Source: Syntrophales bacterium (GTDB taxonomy: Bacteria; Desulfobacterota; Syntrophia; Syntrophales; UBA5619). Taken from it: a stretch of DNA of 53,451 nt. The position numbers were made by a program, and so were the translations under genes. The stretch spans positions 1 to 53,451 of the forward strand of contig JALNYO010000023.1 in the NCBI GenBank assembly GCA_023229765.1, in the 5' to 3' direction. The notes under the pieces were generated by a model. The model searched no databases. It had not been told where the DNA came from and saw only the letters and a list, made by a program, of their open reading frames with translations. This document shows, one piece after another, positions 9,701 to 16,659 of the stretch; within the stretch, counting starts at the first letter, position 1, and each line of letters opens with the position of its first letter.

Positions 9701-9991
9701 CTCCATAATTCGCCATGTCAGGATATCGGGTTCGTACTCGTCGCCGATCGAGATCCCGGCGAGCTTAACCCCGCTTTCGTAAAGAAAAGCACGGGGAAAG
9801 GGAAATCGGACATTCGCAGAGACGCCGTTTCTCTCTGCCAAACGCATCGAAACCCAGTGTTGCATCCCCTTGTTATGTACAACGACAATCTCGCTTTGGA
9901 GGGGATTTAAAAGGGGAGTATGCATGACATCGGCAAGCACATCCGCGAGCGTTTCAAGCCTGTTTCCCCAATAAATGTTGAAACCGCCCAT
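6710..9991 (-). CDS. recC: Exodeoxyribonuclease V gamma subunit RecC
   Basis: A 1093-residue protein. The N-terminus (NRLETLADVLADVM, then EIVVVHNKGMQHWVSMRLAE) is characteristic of RecC, the inactivated helicase-like subunit that splits the duplex and recognises Chi. Further family landmarks are FCSMLPMRSIPFRIVCLLGMNNGDFPR near 625-655 and a C-terminal nuclease-like domain without catalytic residues. It lies between a RecA-fold ATPase gene (48-bp gap) and recB (4-bp overlap), one transcription unit. Residues about 902-914 (TIPDWGKKSKINVQK) coincide with a copy of the dispersed repeat in reverse orientation. Family assignment is firm. Confidence 0.92.
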   Translation of the reverse strand: MGGFNIYWGNRLETLADVLADVMHTPLLNPLQSEIVVVHNKGMQHWVSMRLAERNGVSANVRFPFPRAFLYESGVKLAGISIGDEYEPDILTWRIMEALPPCLSDPLYLEIRNYLADDSGGLRAYQFSAMLAMVYDRYLVYRPETIAAWEKGDSSTGEERWQADMWRKIRASCRAEHIGGLRSTIASQLNQQTVRSLLPERISIFGISNLPPLYLDIFKLLSRAIQINGFFLNPSREFWTDIRSEREMGMMVKRVRENTSWKTATSDDLYLQRGNKLLSSFGRCGRDFYAQLLQFSFDITDKFSDPGENALLEIVQSDILNLRDRGADAPAVMLSSCDKSIQIHSCHSPLREVEVLYDQLLEIFSQEPGLLPTDVVVMSPRIEAYGSFIEAVFGGREIPFSIADRGLTRGNPFVRALLAVLELLKGRFVLADVMALLDFPPVRRRFELGEQEVELMRRWAVESGIRWGTDALDRKMSGLPATSENTWQMGLERLLLGYALPGDAGMFAGIVPYGDIEGSDGEILGRLISFVETIISLRKTLMAPRSLKAWALCFLSMINSLFESSGGQDDEEDLHLLRKQVEETGAMENRAMFTGNVEFLTAKALFQNYLQKTIHPYGYLRGGVTFCSMLPMRSIPFRIVCLLGMNNGDFPRRSAAVDFDLMAKKPRPGDPSQRDEDRYLFLEALLSARKTFYISYTGLSSEDNSVIPPSGVVSELLDCLEEGFSAEAGTLREQLFTLHHLQAFHPEYFSNNSKLFSYSRENLRAARALIMDINLRFQECRLKKEFFTDPLPEPEVGWREVGIANLQSFFSNPSRYLLKKRIGLTFENGYEILPEKELFRIGGLAGFQTAETMLAYAVQGGDLQELYPVLTAAGSLPHGTVGFCEYESLAGEVSELVELLKTIPDWGKKSKINVQKMIVDVDLAIAGLRVTGRLKYLTESGLLKYRFGKIRARDLLGIWIELLLISVAEEGFSLPALFFGREGGWVFARPENAAALLEELLGLYSAGLRRPLPFFPETSLSYAEAMYGGKSEEEALRRAMTTWADKEYAYGEINDPYCQRCFGDEPPFRDGAFQETALMVFQPLLACKKRLER
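7248..7287 (+). repeat. Dispersed palindromic-repeat core inside recC
   Basis: Plus-strand sequence TGAACATTAATTTTCGATTT, followed by a C-run and CGGGAATGG, keeps both the core and the closing CGGGAATG arm seen in the 153-bp MITEs, with the middle shortened. It is antisense to recC and in frame, and encodes about residues 902-914. Similarity was judged by eye. Confidence 0.5.
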
Positions 9992-10039
9992 GAATATCTG
10001 CCCCCGATGCCACAGAAAACTTCAGCTTGTCCTTCCGGC

Positions 10040-10735
10040 TTAAAACTTTTCCTTGATCAGCATTGTAGTCGGATCGAGCAACGCCGATTCGCTAACGGCG
10101 CCGCTTCCCCGCAGAACCTTTATATGAACGTCGGCATGTTCATGCCGAAGCTCCATGATGATTTCAAACAATTCTGCAAACGGGGCAAAGGAGGAGGGCA
10201 AACTATCCGCGACCGGCTCTTCATGACGGTGGGTCTGAACGGTGAACCATGCCTGCATCCCGCGTTTTTCCGCCAGTTTTTTTAGTTCTTTGATATCCGA
10301 AATTCTCGAATCTTCGAAGTTCAGACCGTCAATGATCATGATGGAGGGAGAAAATATCCCCTGCTCGGAGAGATCGTTCAGTCGTTCCTCCAATTTAGGA
10401 ACGCTGAAACCCTCGACACGGAAGGTCATGATAAAGCGATTGGGCAGCAGAGACTCTAAAAAAGCGGCTTTATTGACCCTTTCGTCACCGGCGGCAAGGA
10501 GACGGAAAAGCTCATTATACCAAATATTTACCTTGTCAACTGGATCGTTGAGGCTGATATGGAGAACCTTTTTTTCATTGAGCAGCCCGCTTAAGGCCAG
10601 TTGCACCAGAAAGGCTGTTTTGCCTACCCCGGCGCGGGCCAGAACCGCACCGAAACCACCTTTGGGAAGGATTTCTTCTGACTCAAAACCGAGTTGACGC
10701 ATGGTGTTGCGAAGGATCATTTCCTGTTTAATCAT
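10040..10735 (-). CDS. RecA-fold P-loop ATPase (KaiC/RadA-like), unknown role
   Basis: A 231-residue protein with Walker A ARAGVGKT at 33-40 and Walker B SIMIIDGLNF (Asp136), the arrangement of single-domain RecA-superfamily ATPases such as KaiC/RadA relatives. It lacks a zinc finger and a Lon-like domain, so it is not RadA, and it has no membrane segment. It starts 66 bp after fusA and ends 48 bp before recC, inside the fusA-recCB minus-strand run. That position suggests a role linked to DNA ends or a housekeeping role carried with recBC, but this is inference only. Start ATG at 10733-10735 has a short GGAG upstream. Confidence 0.6.
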   Translation of the reverse strand: MIKQEMILRNTMRQLGFESEEILPKGGFGAVLARAGVGKTAFLVQLALSGLLNEKKVLHISLNDPVDKVNIWYNELFRLLAAGDERVNKAAFLESLLPNRFIMTFRVEGFSVPKLEERLNDLSEQGIFSPSIMIIDGLNFEDSRISDIKELKKLAEKRGMQAWFTVQTHRHEEPVADSLPSSFAPFAELFEIIMELRHEHADVHIKVLRGSGAVSESALLDPTTMLIKEKF

Positions 10736-10801
10736 GGCGTGACTCCTGTCTTTGAATTCAAAAATACGTTATCATTATTGTTTATATCCACACCCCTGAC
10801 T

Positions 10802-12895
10802 TCATGCCTCGCTTTTTTTCTTCTGGGCAAATTCCTCGGCGAGTTTTTCCGCGACTGACTGCGGAACCTGCCGGTAGATGGAAAATTCCATCGTAAACTG
10901 CGCCTTTCCCTGAGTCGAAGAGCGCAACACCGTGGAGAATCCAAACATTTCGGAAAGGGGCACCTGAGATTCGACCACCGTCATTACCCCCTCGTCCTGG
11001 GCGCCTACGATCATCCCGCGCCGCTGATTGAGCAGGCCCATGACAGAACCCTGAAACTCCGTCGGCGTTTCGACGACAACCTTCATGATCGGCTCCTGAA
11101 TTACCGCTTTTGCCCTTGCATACCCCTCGCGGAAGGCGCCGCGGGCGGCAGCCTGAAAGGCCATTTCCGACGAGTCAACCGCATGGTAAGCCCCATCGTT
11201 GATGACGACCCTGACGCCGGTCACCGGAAACTCCATCTTCGGCCCCTTGGCCATCGAAAGCTGAAAGCCCTTTTCGCAAGCGGGAATAAAATTGGTCGGG
11301 ATCAAACCGCCCTTGATCTGATTGTCGAAGATGAAATCCTCGTCGCCCTCGGTTATCGGCTCCATATAGCCGGCAACCCGCCCGTACTGGCCGGAGCCGC
11401 CGGTCTGCTTCTTGTGCGTATAATTGAATTCGCCCCGCTGGGTTATCGTCTCGCGATACGCGACGCGCGGCTTGCTTGTTTCGACTTCCGCATCGTACTC
11501 CCTTTTCATCCGCTCAACGTATATTTCCAGATGCAGCTCGCCCATCCCCTCAATGATCGTTTCCAGCGTTTCCTCGTCCACATGGGCGTGAAACGTCGGG
11601 TCTTCCTTGGTAAAGCGGTTGAGCGCCTTGGACATGTTTATCTGCGCCTTGTTGTCCTTCGGAACAATGGCCAGCGAAATAACCGGTTTGGGAACAAACA
11701 TCGAGGTCATCGTCAGGTTGAGTCCAGGAGCAACAAACGTATCTCCGGAGGAACACTCGATTCCAAAAAGCGCCCCGATAACCCCGGCAGAGACTGACTC
11801 CATGTCTTCCATCTGATCGGCATGCATCCGCACAACGCGCCCCACCTTGGTCTTTTTACCGGTGCGCGTGTTGACAATGGTCGCGCCCTTTTCCAGGATG
11901 CCCTGATAAACGCGGATATAGGTAAGCTGCCCGTAATGTCCCTCTTCCAGTTTGAACGCCAGGGCAACAATCGGCTTTGTCGGATCAGAGTCAAGAACAA
12001 CCGGCGCCTCATCGTGATTCAGATCAAGGGCGGTGTTCACTACCTCGTCCGGAGAGGGCAGATAGTTGATAACTGCGTCTAAAAGCGGCTGAACGGCCTT
12101 ATTTTTGTAGGCAGAGCCGATGAAAACCGGGGTCATTTTTCTTGTCAGGGCGCCTCTGCGGACGGCCTTGGCAATCATTTCCTCAGTAACCTCGGTTTCC
12201 CCGAGAATCGCCTCGGTAAGTTCGTCAGAAAAAAGCGAAGCGGCATCAATCAGTTCTTCGCGCTTGCTGCGAGCGGCCGCCAGAAGTTCGGAAGGAACCT
12301 CTTCAACACGGATAATCTCTCCGTTGGCGCCGTCAAAATAAAGCGCCTTCATGGACAGCAAATCGACAACTCCCTGGAAATTGGCTTCCAAACCTATCGG
12401 TATCTGCATTGCCACTGCGTTGTGACCCAGTTTGGAGCGAAGCTGCGAAACAACCCGCTCCGGATTGGCGCCGCTGCGGTCGCATTTGTTGATAAAGGCA
12501 ATACAAGGAACATTGTACCTCTTCATCTGCATGTCAACGGTAATGGACTGGGACTGAACGCCGCCGACAGAACAGAGCACAAGCACCGCGCCGTCCAGTA
12601 CGCGCAGCGAGCGCTCCACTTCAATGGTAAAATCCACATGCCCGGGGGTGTCGATGATATTTATCTCATAATCCTTCCATTGGCAGAAGGTAGCTGCTGA
12701 GGCGATGGTAATGCCCCGTTCCTTCTCCAGCTCCATCGAATCCATGGTGGCGCCGACACCGTCCTTGCCTTTGACGTCGTGAATGGCATGGATCCTTTTG
12801 GTGTAAAACAGAATCCGTTCCGTCAGTGTCGTTTTTCCCGAATCAATGTGCGCGCTAATCCCGATGTTTCTAATTTTCTCTATCATGGTGCTCAT
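10802..12895 (-). CDS. fusA: Elongation factor G, spdEFG1/mitochondrial-like type
   Basis: A 697-residue translational GTPase that drives ribosome translocation. G1 motif AHIDSGKT at 15-22, switch region around MELEKERGITI, DTPGH, and NKCD as the base-recognition motif; domains II-V complete, ending at a normal length. The G1 sequence with Ser where standard bacterial EF-G has AHIDAGKT, plus KGKDGVGATMDSMELE, is the pattern of the spdEFG1/mtEFG1 group of spirochaetes, planctomycetes and deltaproteobacteria. Consistent with that group, it is not in a str operon (no rpsL, rpsG or tuf nearby). Alternative start M4; the first ATG has AAGGAAG four to five bases upstream. Confidence 0.93.
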   Translation of the reverse strand: MSTMIEKIRNIGISAHIDSGKTTLTERILFYTKRIHAIHDVKGKDGVGATMDSMELEKERGITIASAATFCQWKDYEINIIDTPGHVDFTIEVERSLRVLDGAVLVLCSVGGVQSQSITVDMQMKRYNVPCIAFINKCDRSGANPERVVSQLRSKLGHNAVAMQIPIGLEANFQGVVDLLSMKALYFDGANGEIIRVEEVPSELLAAARSKREELIDAASLFSDELTEAILGETEVTEEMIAKAVRRGALTRKMTPVFIGSAYKNKAVQPLLDAVINYLPSPDEVVNTALDLNHDEAPVVLDSDPTKPIVALAFKLEEGHYGQLTYIRVYQGILEKGATIVNTRTGKKTKVGRVVRMHADQMEDMESVSAGVIGALFGIECSSGDTFVAPGLNLTMTSMFVPKPVISLAIVPKDNKAQINMSKALNRFTKEDPTFHAHVDEETLETIIEGMGELHLEIYVERMKREYDAEVETSKPRVAYRETITQRGEFNYTHKKQTGGSGQYGRVAGYMEPITEGDEDFIFDNQIKGGLIPTNFIPACEKGFQLSMAKGPKMEFPVTGVRVVINDGAYHAVDSSEMAFQAAARGAFREGYARAKAVIQEPIMKVVVETPTEFQGSVMGLLNQRRGMIVGAQDEGVMTVVESQVPLSEMFGFSTVLRSSTQGKAQFTMEFSIYRQVPQSVAEKLAEEFAQKKKSEA

Positions 12896-12985
12896 ACCAC
12901 TTCCTTTATAAAAAATCGGTTGGAAAACCGTTTGCTGCTTAATAAAATTTCTTTATTTACAATATAATTAGAGGGTTTACAGAAA

Positions 12986-14113
12986 TCACGTTTTGTCATG
13001 GAGAATTTCCCGCAGGGCCTCGCACAGGAGTGTAACGTTTTCCCTGCGACTGGAGAATCCCATAAGGCCGACCCGCCATATCTTACCCTTAAGAGGCCCA
13101 AACCCGCCCGCTATATCAATATTATAGGCTTCGCGAAGCTTTGTCCGCACAGCCGCGTCGTCAACCCCTTCGGGAACAAGAATCGTAGTCAGGGAGGGAA
13201 GACGGTTCTCTTTTTTGACCAGACACTGAACCCCGATACTGTCCATTTTTTCAAAGAGATATTCCGCAATCCTCCGGTGACGCGCCCAGCGATGCTCCAG
13301 CCCCTCTTCCAGCACCAGCCGCAGACCTTCGCGAAATCCGTAGTGGAGGGTGGTCGAGGGGGTATGATGATAAACCCTCTCCTTGCTCCAGTATTTTTCA
13401 ATTTTAGTCAGATCGAGGTACCAGTTCGGCACCGGGGATTTCCTATCATGCAAAACGGCGGCAGCCCTGTCGCTTACGGTAAACGGGGAAAGGCCGGGAG
13501 GACAGCCGAGACACTTCTGGGAGGCGCTGAAGGCGATATCAATTCCCCAAGCATCAATGGAAAGGGGAACGCCACTCAAAGATGTTACGCAATCGACAAG
13601 GAAAAGCGCTCCGTGCCGATGGACTATCTCGCCGATTCCTTGAAGCGGCTGCAAGGCGCCGGTCGAGGTTTCCGCATGAATCAAGGCCAATATCTTGGCG
13701 TTGCCGTTTTCCTGAAGCGCGGTCTCAACCTCTTCCGGCGTGAATACCTCACCCCACGGTTTTTCGATCCGGATCACATTGGCTCCGTAAATCTTTGCCA
13801 TCTCGCACATTCGATCGCTGAAATAGCCATTGCAGAGGATCATAACCGTATCGCCCGGCTCTACAAAATTGCAGTACGCGGTTTCCATGCCGGCGCTTCC
13901 CGTACCCGTCATCGGAAGGGTCAGGGTGTTTTCGGTCTGAAAAACCTTCCTGAGCAACTGCTGCTCCTCGTCCATCAATGCCAGCCAGGCCGGATCGAGA
14001 TAGCCGACAAGCGGGGCGCTCATCGTCCGCAATACGCGGGGATGAACCGCACTGGGACCGGGGCCAAGAAGCAGACGATGCGGAACGTTCAAATCGCTGA
14101 CTACAGATTCCAT
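12986..14113 (-). CDS. Class V aminotransferase (alanine/serine-glyoxylate type)
   Basis: A 375-residue PLP enzyme. LLLGPGPSAVHPRVLRTMS at 14-32 is the substrate-loop signature of the alanine-glyoxylate/serine-pyruvate aminotransferase subfamily, and K200 in SASQKCLG is the Schiff-base lysine. Members use alanine or serine as donor and glyoxylate or pyruvate as acceptor; some act as phosphonate or aspartate aminotransferases, so the substrate is not fixed. The start is supported by GGGAGG six bases before the ATG. A strong hairpin lies 34-58 bp upstream, so it probably has its own transcript. Confidence 0.88.
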   Translation of the reverse strand: MESVVSDLNVPHRLLLGPGPSAVHPRVLRTMSAPLVGYLDPAWLALMDEEQQLLRKVFQTENTLTLPMTGTGSAGMETAYCNFVEPGDTVMILCNGYFSDRMCEMAKIYGANVIRIEKPWGEVFTPEEVETALQENGNAKILALIHAETSTGALQPLQGIGEIVHRHGALFLVDCVTSLSGVPLSIDAWGIDIAFSASQKCLGCPPGLSPFTVSDRAAAVLHDRKSPVPNWYLDLTKIEKYWSKERVYHHTPSTTLHYGFREGLRLVLEEGLEHRWARHRRIAEYLFEKMDSIGVQCLVKKENRLPSLTTILVPEGVDDAAVRTKLREAYNIDIAGGFGPLKGKIWRVGLMGFSSRRENVTLLCEALREILHDKT

Positions 14114-14146
14114 ATCAATCCTCCCAAAAAGTTAGTTAAACAAAAC

Positions 14147-14171
14147 GCCGCGGCAAATCCATTGTCGCGGC
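14147..14171 (-). terminator. Stable hairpin with T-rich tail, upstream of the aminotransferase
   Basis: On the minus strand GCCGCGACAA, a 5-base loop and TTGCCGCGGC form a 10-bp stem with one G-T pair, followed by GTTTTGTTT. This resembles an intrinsic terminator for transcripts coming from yeiH, or an attenuator of the aminotransferase gene that begins 34 bp downstream. Confidence 0.5.
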
Positions 14172-14267
14172 ATAAACAACATATTACGAACGGCTGGGAA
14201 TTACAATTTATGGGCCGAGATGTCAAGGAAAATTAGCTGATTTTACTCACGACTATTGACCGCAACC

Positions 14268-14346
14268 TTTATGAACATTAATCTTCGATTTCCCTGCGCG
14301 AGGTTTGAGAGAATGTTGAGTTCCAGTGTCGGCGAGGCAGGGAAAT
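14268..14346 (+). repeat. Divergent intergenic copy of the palindromic repeat
   Basis: Begins TTTATGAACATTAATCTTCG and contains a perfect 10-bp inverted repeat, ATTTCCCTGC (about 14288-14297) with GCAGGGAAAT (about 14337-14346). The first part matches the core of the 153-bp MITEs. It ends two bases before a 22-bp direct repeat that boxes the yeiH gene. Confidence 0.6.
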
Positions 14347-14348
14347 AA

Positions 14349-14370
14349 TGGTGTCAAACCTACACTTTTT
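14349..14370. repeat. 22-bp direct repeat, copy downstream of yeiH
   Basis: Contains TGGTGTCAAACCTACAC followed by five T. An exact 22-bp copy in the same orientation lies at 15340-15361, so the pair encloses the yeiH gene at 991-bp spacing. Confidence 0.8.
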
Positions 14371-14379
14371 GAATATTTT

Positions 14380-15339
14380 TTATGCCGCGCCCCCCATTAT
14401 GGTCAGCCAGCCAAATCGGATCATCGCAAAAGAAGTGAGCGACACGATCAGCCATAGCGTGATCGCCATGATGAGCGGTCGTACGCCCAGCGTCCGGAGA
14501 TCTTTAACTGTCAGACCGGCGCCGATAAGAAAGAGTGTCGACACCATGAGCCGCTTTCCGCCAAACGCAAACAGGTCGAACAGCCATGCACCGTCCGGCA
14601 GCCACGCACGCGCAGTCGCCGCCGCCAGGAATCCGAAAAGGAACCACTGGATAGTCGTCTTGGAGGCGCTGCGATGCAGACGCGCGCTTGCAAACGAAAG
14701 TGGCAGAATCCAAAGTGCGCGCGTCAATTTAACGGTCGTGGCTATGGCTAGTGCTGTTGTACCATAGAGAGTTGCCGCGCCGACCACGCTGCTCGTGTCA
14801 TGAATTGCCAGTGCCGCCCACAGACCGAAAGCTTGTTCTGTCATCCCCAGAGCGTGTCCGATGCCGGGGAAGATCAGCAGACCTGCCGCATTGAGGATAA
14901 ACACAACCGCCAGAGCGATGGCAGTCTGCGCCGGCGTCGCGCCTATGGTCGGGGCAATAGCGGCAATGGCGCTACCGCCGCAGATGGCTGTGCCGCTCCC
15001 TATAAGCGTCGTCACTTTCGGATCGACCGCTAAAAGTCTGCCGAGAGCCCAGCCCACCAGCATGGTGAGGGAAATGCTGATAAACGTTATGCCGATGGAA
15101 CTGTAACCAACGCGCAGCACCACATCCAAACGCAGGCCGAACCCAAGCAGGATAACGGCCCCCTGCAGGAGGTATTTACCCGCCTTACCGGTAAAGCCGC
15201 GCGCTCCGTTCCCCAAAGCAAGCGCACACGCTATCCCAAGCAAAAGCCCCATCGCGGGCGACGCGAAAAAAAATGGGGCCGCCAGCGCCCCAATCGCCCA
15301 CAACGCGGGAAGCTGCCAGTCCTGCAAGAATCTTCTCAT
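14380..15339 (-). CDS. YeiH/UPF0324 family membrane protein
   Basis: About 319 residues with nine or ten hydrophobic helices. GSGTAICGGSAIAAIAPTIGA, near residues 110-130, and the repeated VILLGFGLRLDVVLRVG segment are hallmarks of the YeiH/UPF0324 family, often annotated as putative sulfate exporters although the transport activity is poorly proven. A TTG at 15346-15348 would extend the frame by three codons into the direct repeat; the ATG at 15337-15339 (MRRFLQDW) is preferred. No good Shine-Dalgarno sequence precedes it, because the 22-bp repeat ends directly at the start codon. The gene is boxed by that repeat and may be an inserted unit. Confidence 0.85.
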   Translation of the reverse strand: MRRFLQDWQLPALWAIGALAAPFFFASPAMGLLLGIACALALGNGARGFTGKAGKYLLQGAVILLGFGLRLDVVLRVGYSSIGITFISISLTMLVGWALGRLLAVDPKVTTLIGSGTAICGGSAIAAIAPTIGATPAQTAIALAVVFILNAAGLLIFPGIGHALGMTEQAFGLWAALAIHDTSSVVGAATLYGTTALAIATTVKLTRALWILPLSFASARLHRSASKTTIQWFLFGFLAAATARAWLPDGAWLFDLFAFGGKRLMVSTLFLIGAGLTVKDLRTLGVRPLIMAITLWLIVSLTSFAMIRFGWLTIMGGAA

Positions 15340-15361
15340 TGGTGTCAAACCTACACTTTTT
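15340..15361. repeat. 22-bp direct repeat, copy upstream of yeiH
   Basis: Identical to 14349-14370 and in the same orientation. It abuts the yeiH ATG and therefore forms the gene's immediate 5' leader on the minus strand. Confidence 0.8.
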
Positions 15362-15409
15362 ATATTTTCTGTCCTCTTTTGACTTTAAATCTGCTTAACT
15401 AACTCTTCA

Positions 15410-15541
15410 TTACCTGGTCTTTTTCTGGAGATTAAATGTGGAATTGTACTTATGGCAGACCGCCTCCACACTGCGCACCCGTTTCTTCCGAACCATCTCG
15501 CTGAGTACGCGGCTATTTTCAACCCAGGGTAAAATAGCTAT
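15410..15541 (-). pseudogene. Unrecognised short reading frame, possible gene remnant
   Basis: On the minus strand a frame open through the end of the aldolase gene continues to TAA at 15410-15412, giving LPWVENSRVLSEMVRKKR and then a basic tail ending NLQKKTR. The composition is protein-like, but there is no convincing start and no family was recognised. It may be a C-terminal stump left between the aldolase gene and the repeat-boxed yeiH gene. Confidence 0.2.
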
Positions 15542-16542
15542 CTTTTCGAAGCGGCGAGGATCTCTACGGCCCGGTCAGCACTACCCAGCACCTCGCGATT
15601 CTTGCGCATGTACATCTCGCGAAGCGCTTCGCGTGCCGGTCCGAGATATTTCCGCGGATCAAATTCCGAAGGCTTCAGTGCAAAAATTTCGCGGATTTTC
15701 GCTGTCATGACCAGCCTGCCGTCAGAGTCGATATTGATCTTGCAGACCGACGAGCGGGCCGCCTGGCGAAGCTGATCCTCGGGGATACCGATGGAGTCCT
15801 TTATTTTGCCGCCATATTTATTGATCGTCTCAACGGCATCCTGTGGCACTGATGAGGAACCGTGCAGGACGATCGGAAATCCGGGAATGCGCCTTTCTAT
15901 CTCATGGAGTATGTCGAGACGGATTTTGGGATTCTGTCCCGGCTTGAATTTGTAGGCGCCGTGTGAGGTGCCGATCGCGATCGCCAGCGAATCAACTCCT
16001 GTGCGGGAAAGGAAATCCTGGACATCCTCCGGACGAGTATAGGTGTGGGTCTCGGAGGAGACATCGTCCTCGACACCGGCCAGGATCCCGATCTCGCCTT
16101 CAACGGTGATATCGTGCTGATGGGCATATTCGACAACCTTGCGGGTCAGCTCCGCATTTTCCGCATGCGGCAGGTGGGAGCCGTCAATCATGACCGACGA
16201 AAAGCCGGATTCGATGCAGGAGATGCATGTTGCCAGCGAATCGCCATGATCCAGATGGAGCGCAATCGGAATCTCGCCAAGGTTTCGGTCTTTTGCCTCT
16301 CGTTTCATCATCTCGACAGCCCCCTGGGCCATGTAGCTCAAAAGCGTCCGGTCGGCGTAATCCCTGGCTCCTTTGGAAACCTGAATAATGACAGGAGACT
16401 GAGTTTCAAGGCAGGCCATCACAATCGCCTGCAATTGCTCCATATTGTTGAAATTATAGGCGGGAACGGCAAACTCGTCTTTTACTGCCACGGCAAACAT
16501 CTCTTTTGTGTTCACAAAGCCCAGGGTTTTGTAATCGATCAT
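15538..16542 (-). CDS. fba: Class II fructose-bisphosphate aldolase
   Basis: A 334-residue zinc aldolase of glycolysis/gluconeogenesis that interconverts fructose 1,6-bisphosphate with dihydroxyacetone phosphate and glyceraldehyde 3-phosphate. LHLDHGDS gives the catalytic Asp and a zinc His, EGEIGILAGVEDD is the conserved glutamate block, and the two phosphate/zinc loops are GTSHGAYKF and VLHGSSSVP. AGGAGG lies six bases before the ATG. It stands alone between the NtrC-type regulator and the yeiH region. Family assignment is firm. Confidence 0.94.
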   Translation of the reverse strand: MIDYKTLGFVNTKEMFAVAVKDEFAVPAYNFNNMEQLQAIVMACLETQSPVIIQVSKGARDYADRTLLSYMAQGAVEMMKREAKDRNLGEIPIALHLDHGDSLATCISCIESGFSSVMIDGSHLPHAENAELTRKVVEYAHQHDITVEGEIGILAGVEDDVSSETHTYTRPEDVQDFLSRTGVDSLAIAIGTSHGAYKFKPGQNPKIRLDILHEIERRIPGFPIVLHGSSSVPQDAVETINKYGGKIKDSIGIPEDQLRQAARSSVCKINIDSDGRLVMTAKIREIFALKPSEFDPRKYLGPAREALREMYMRKNREVLGSADRAVEILAASKR

Positions 16543-16659
16543 GACATTCCTCCTTCGTAAAAAAGATTAGAAAAAAGACGACGTCCCTCAACGCCCGTGA
16601 AAAACACGAACTCCGGCTGTATGCCTTATCACAGCCAGCCAATGACGACAACAGTTACT

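Noticed and set aside
3038..9708. Long plus-strand reading frames opposite recB and recC
   Set aside because: They mirror the coding bias of the genuine minus-strand genes, have low-complexity Arg/Pro/Ser-rich products and no recognisable domains.
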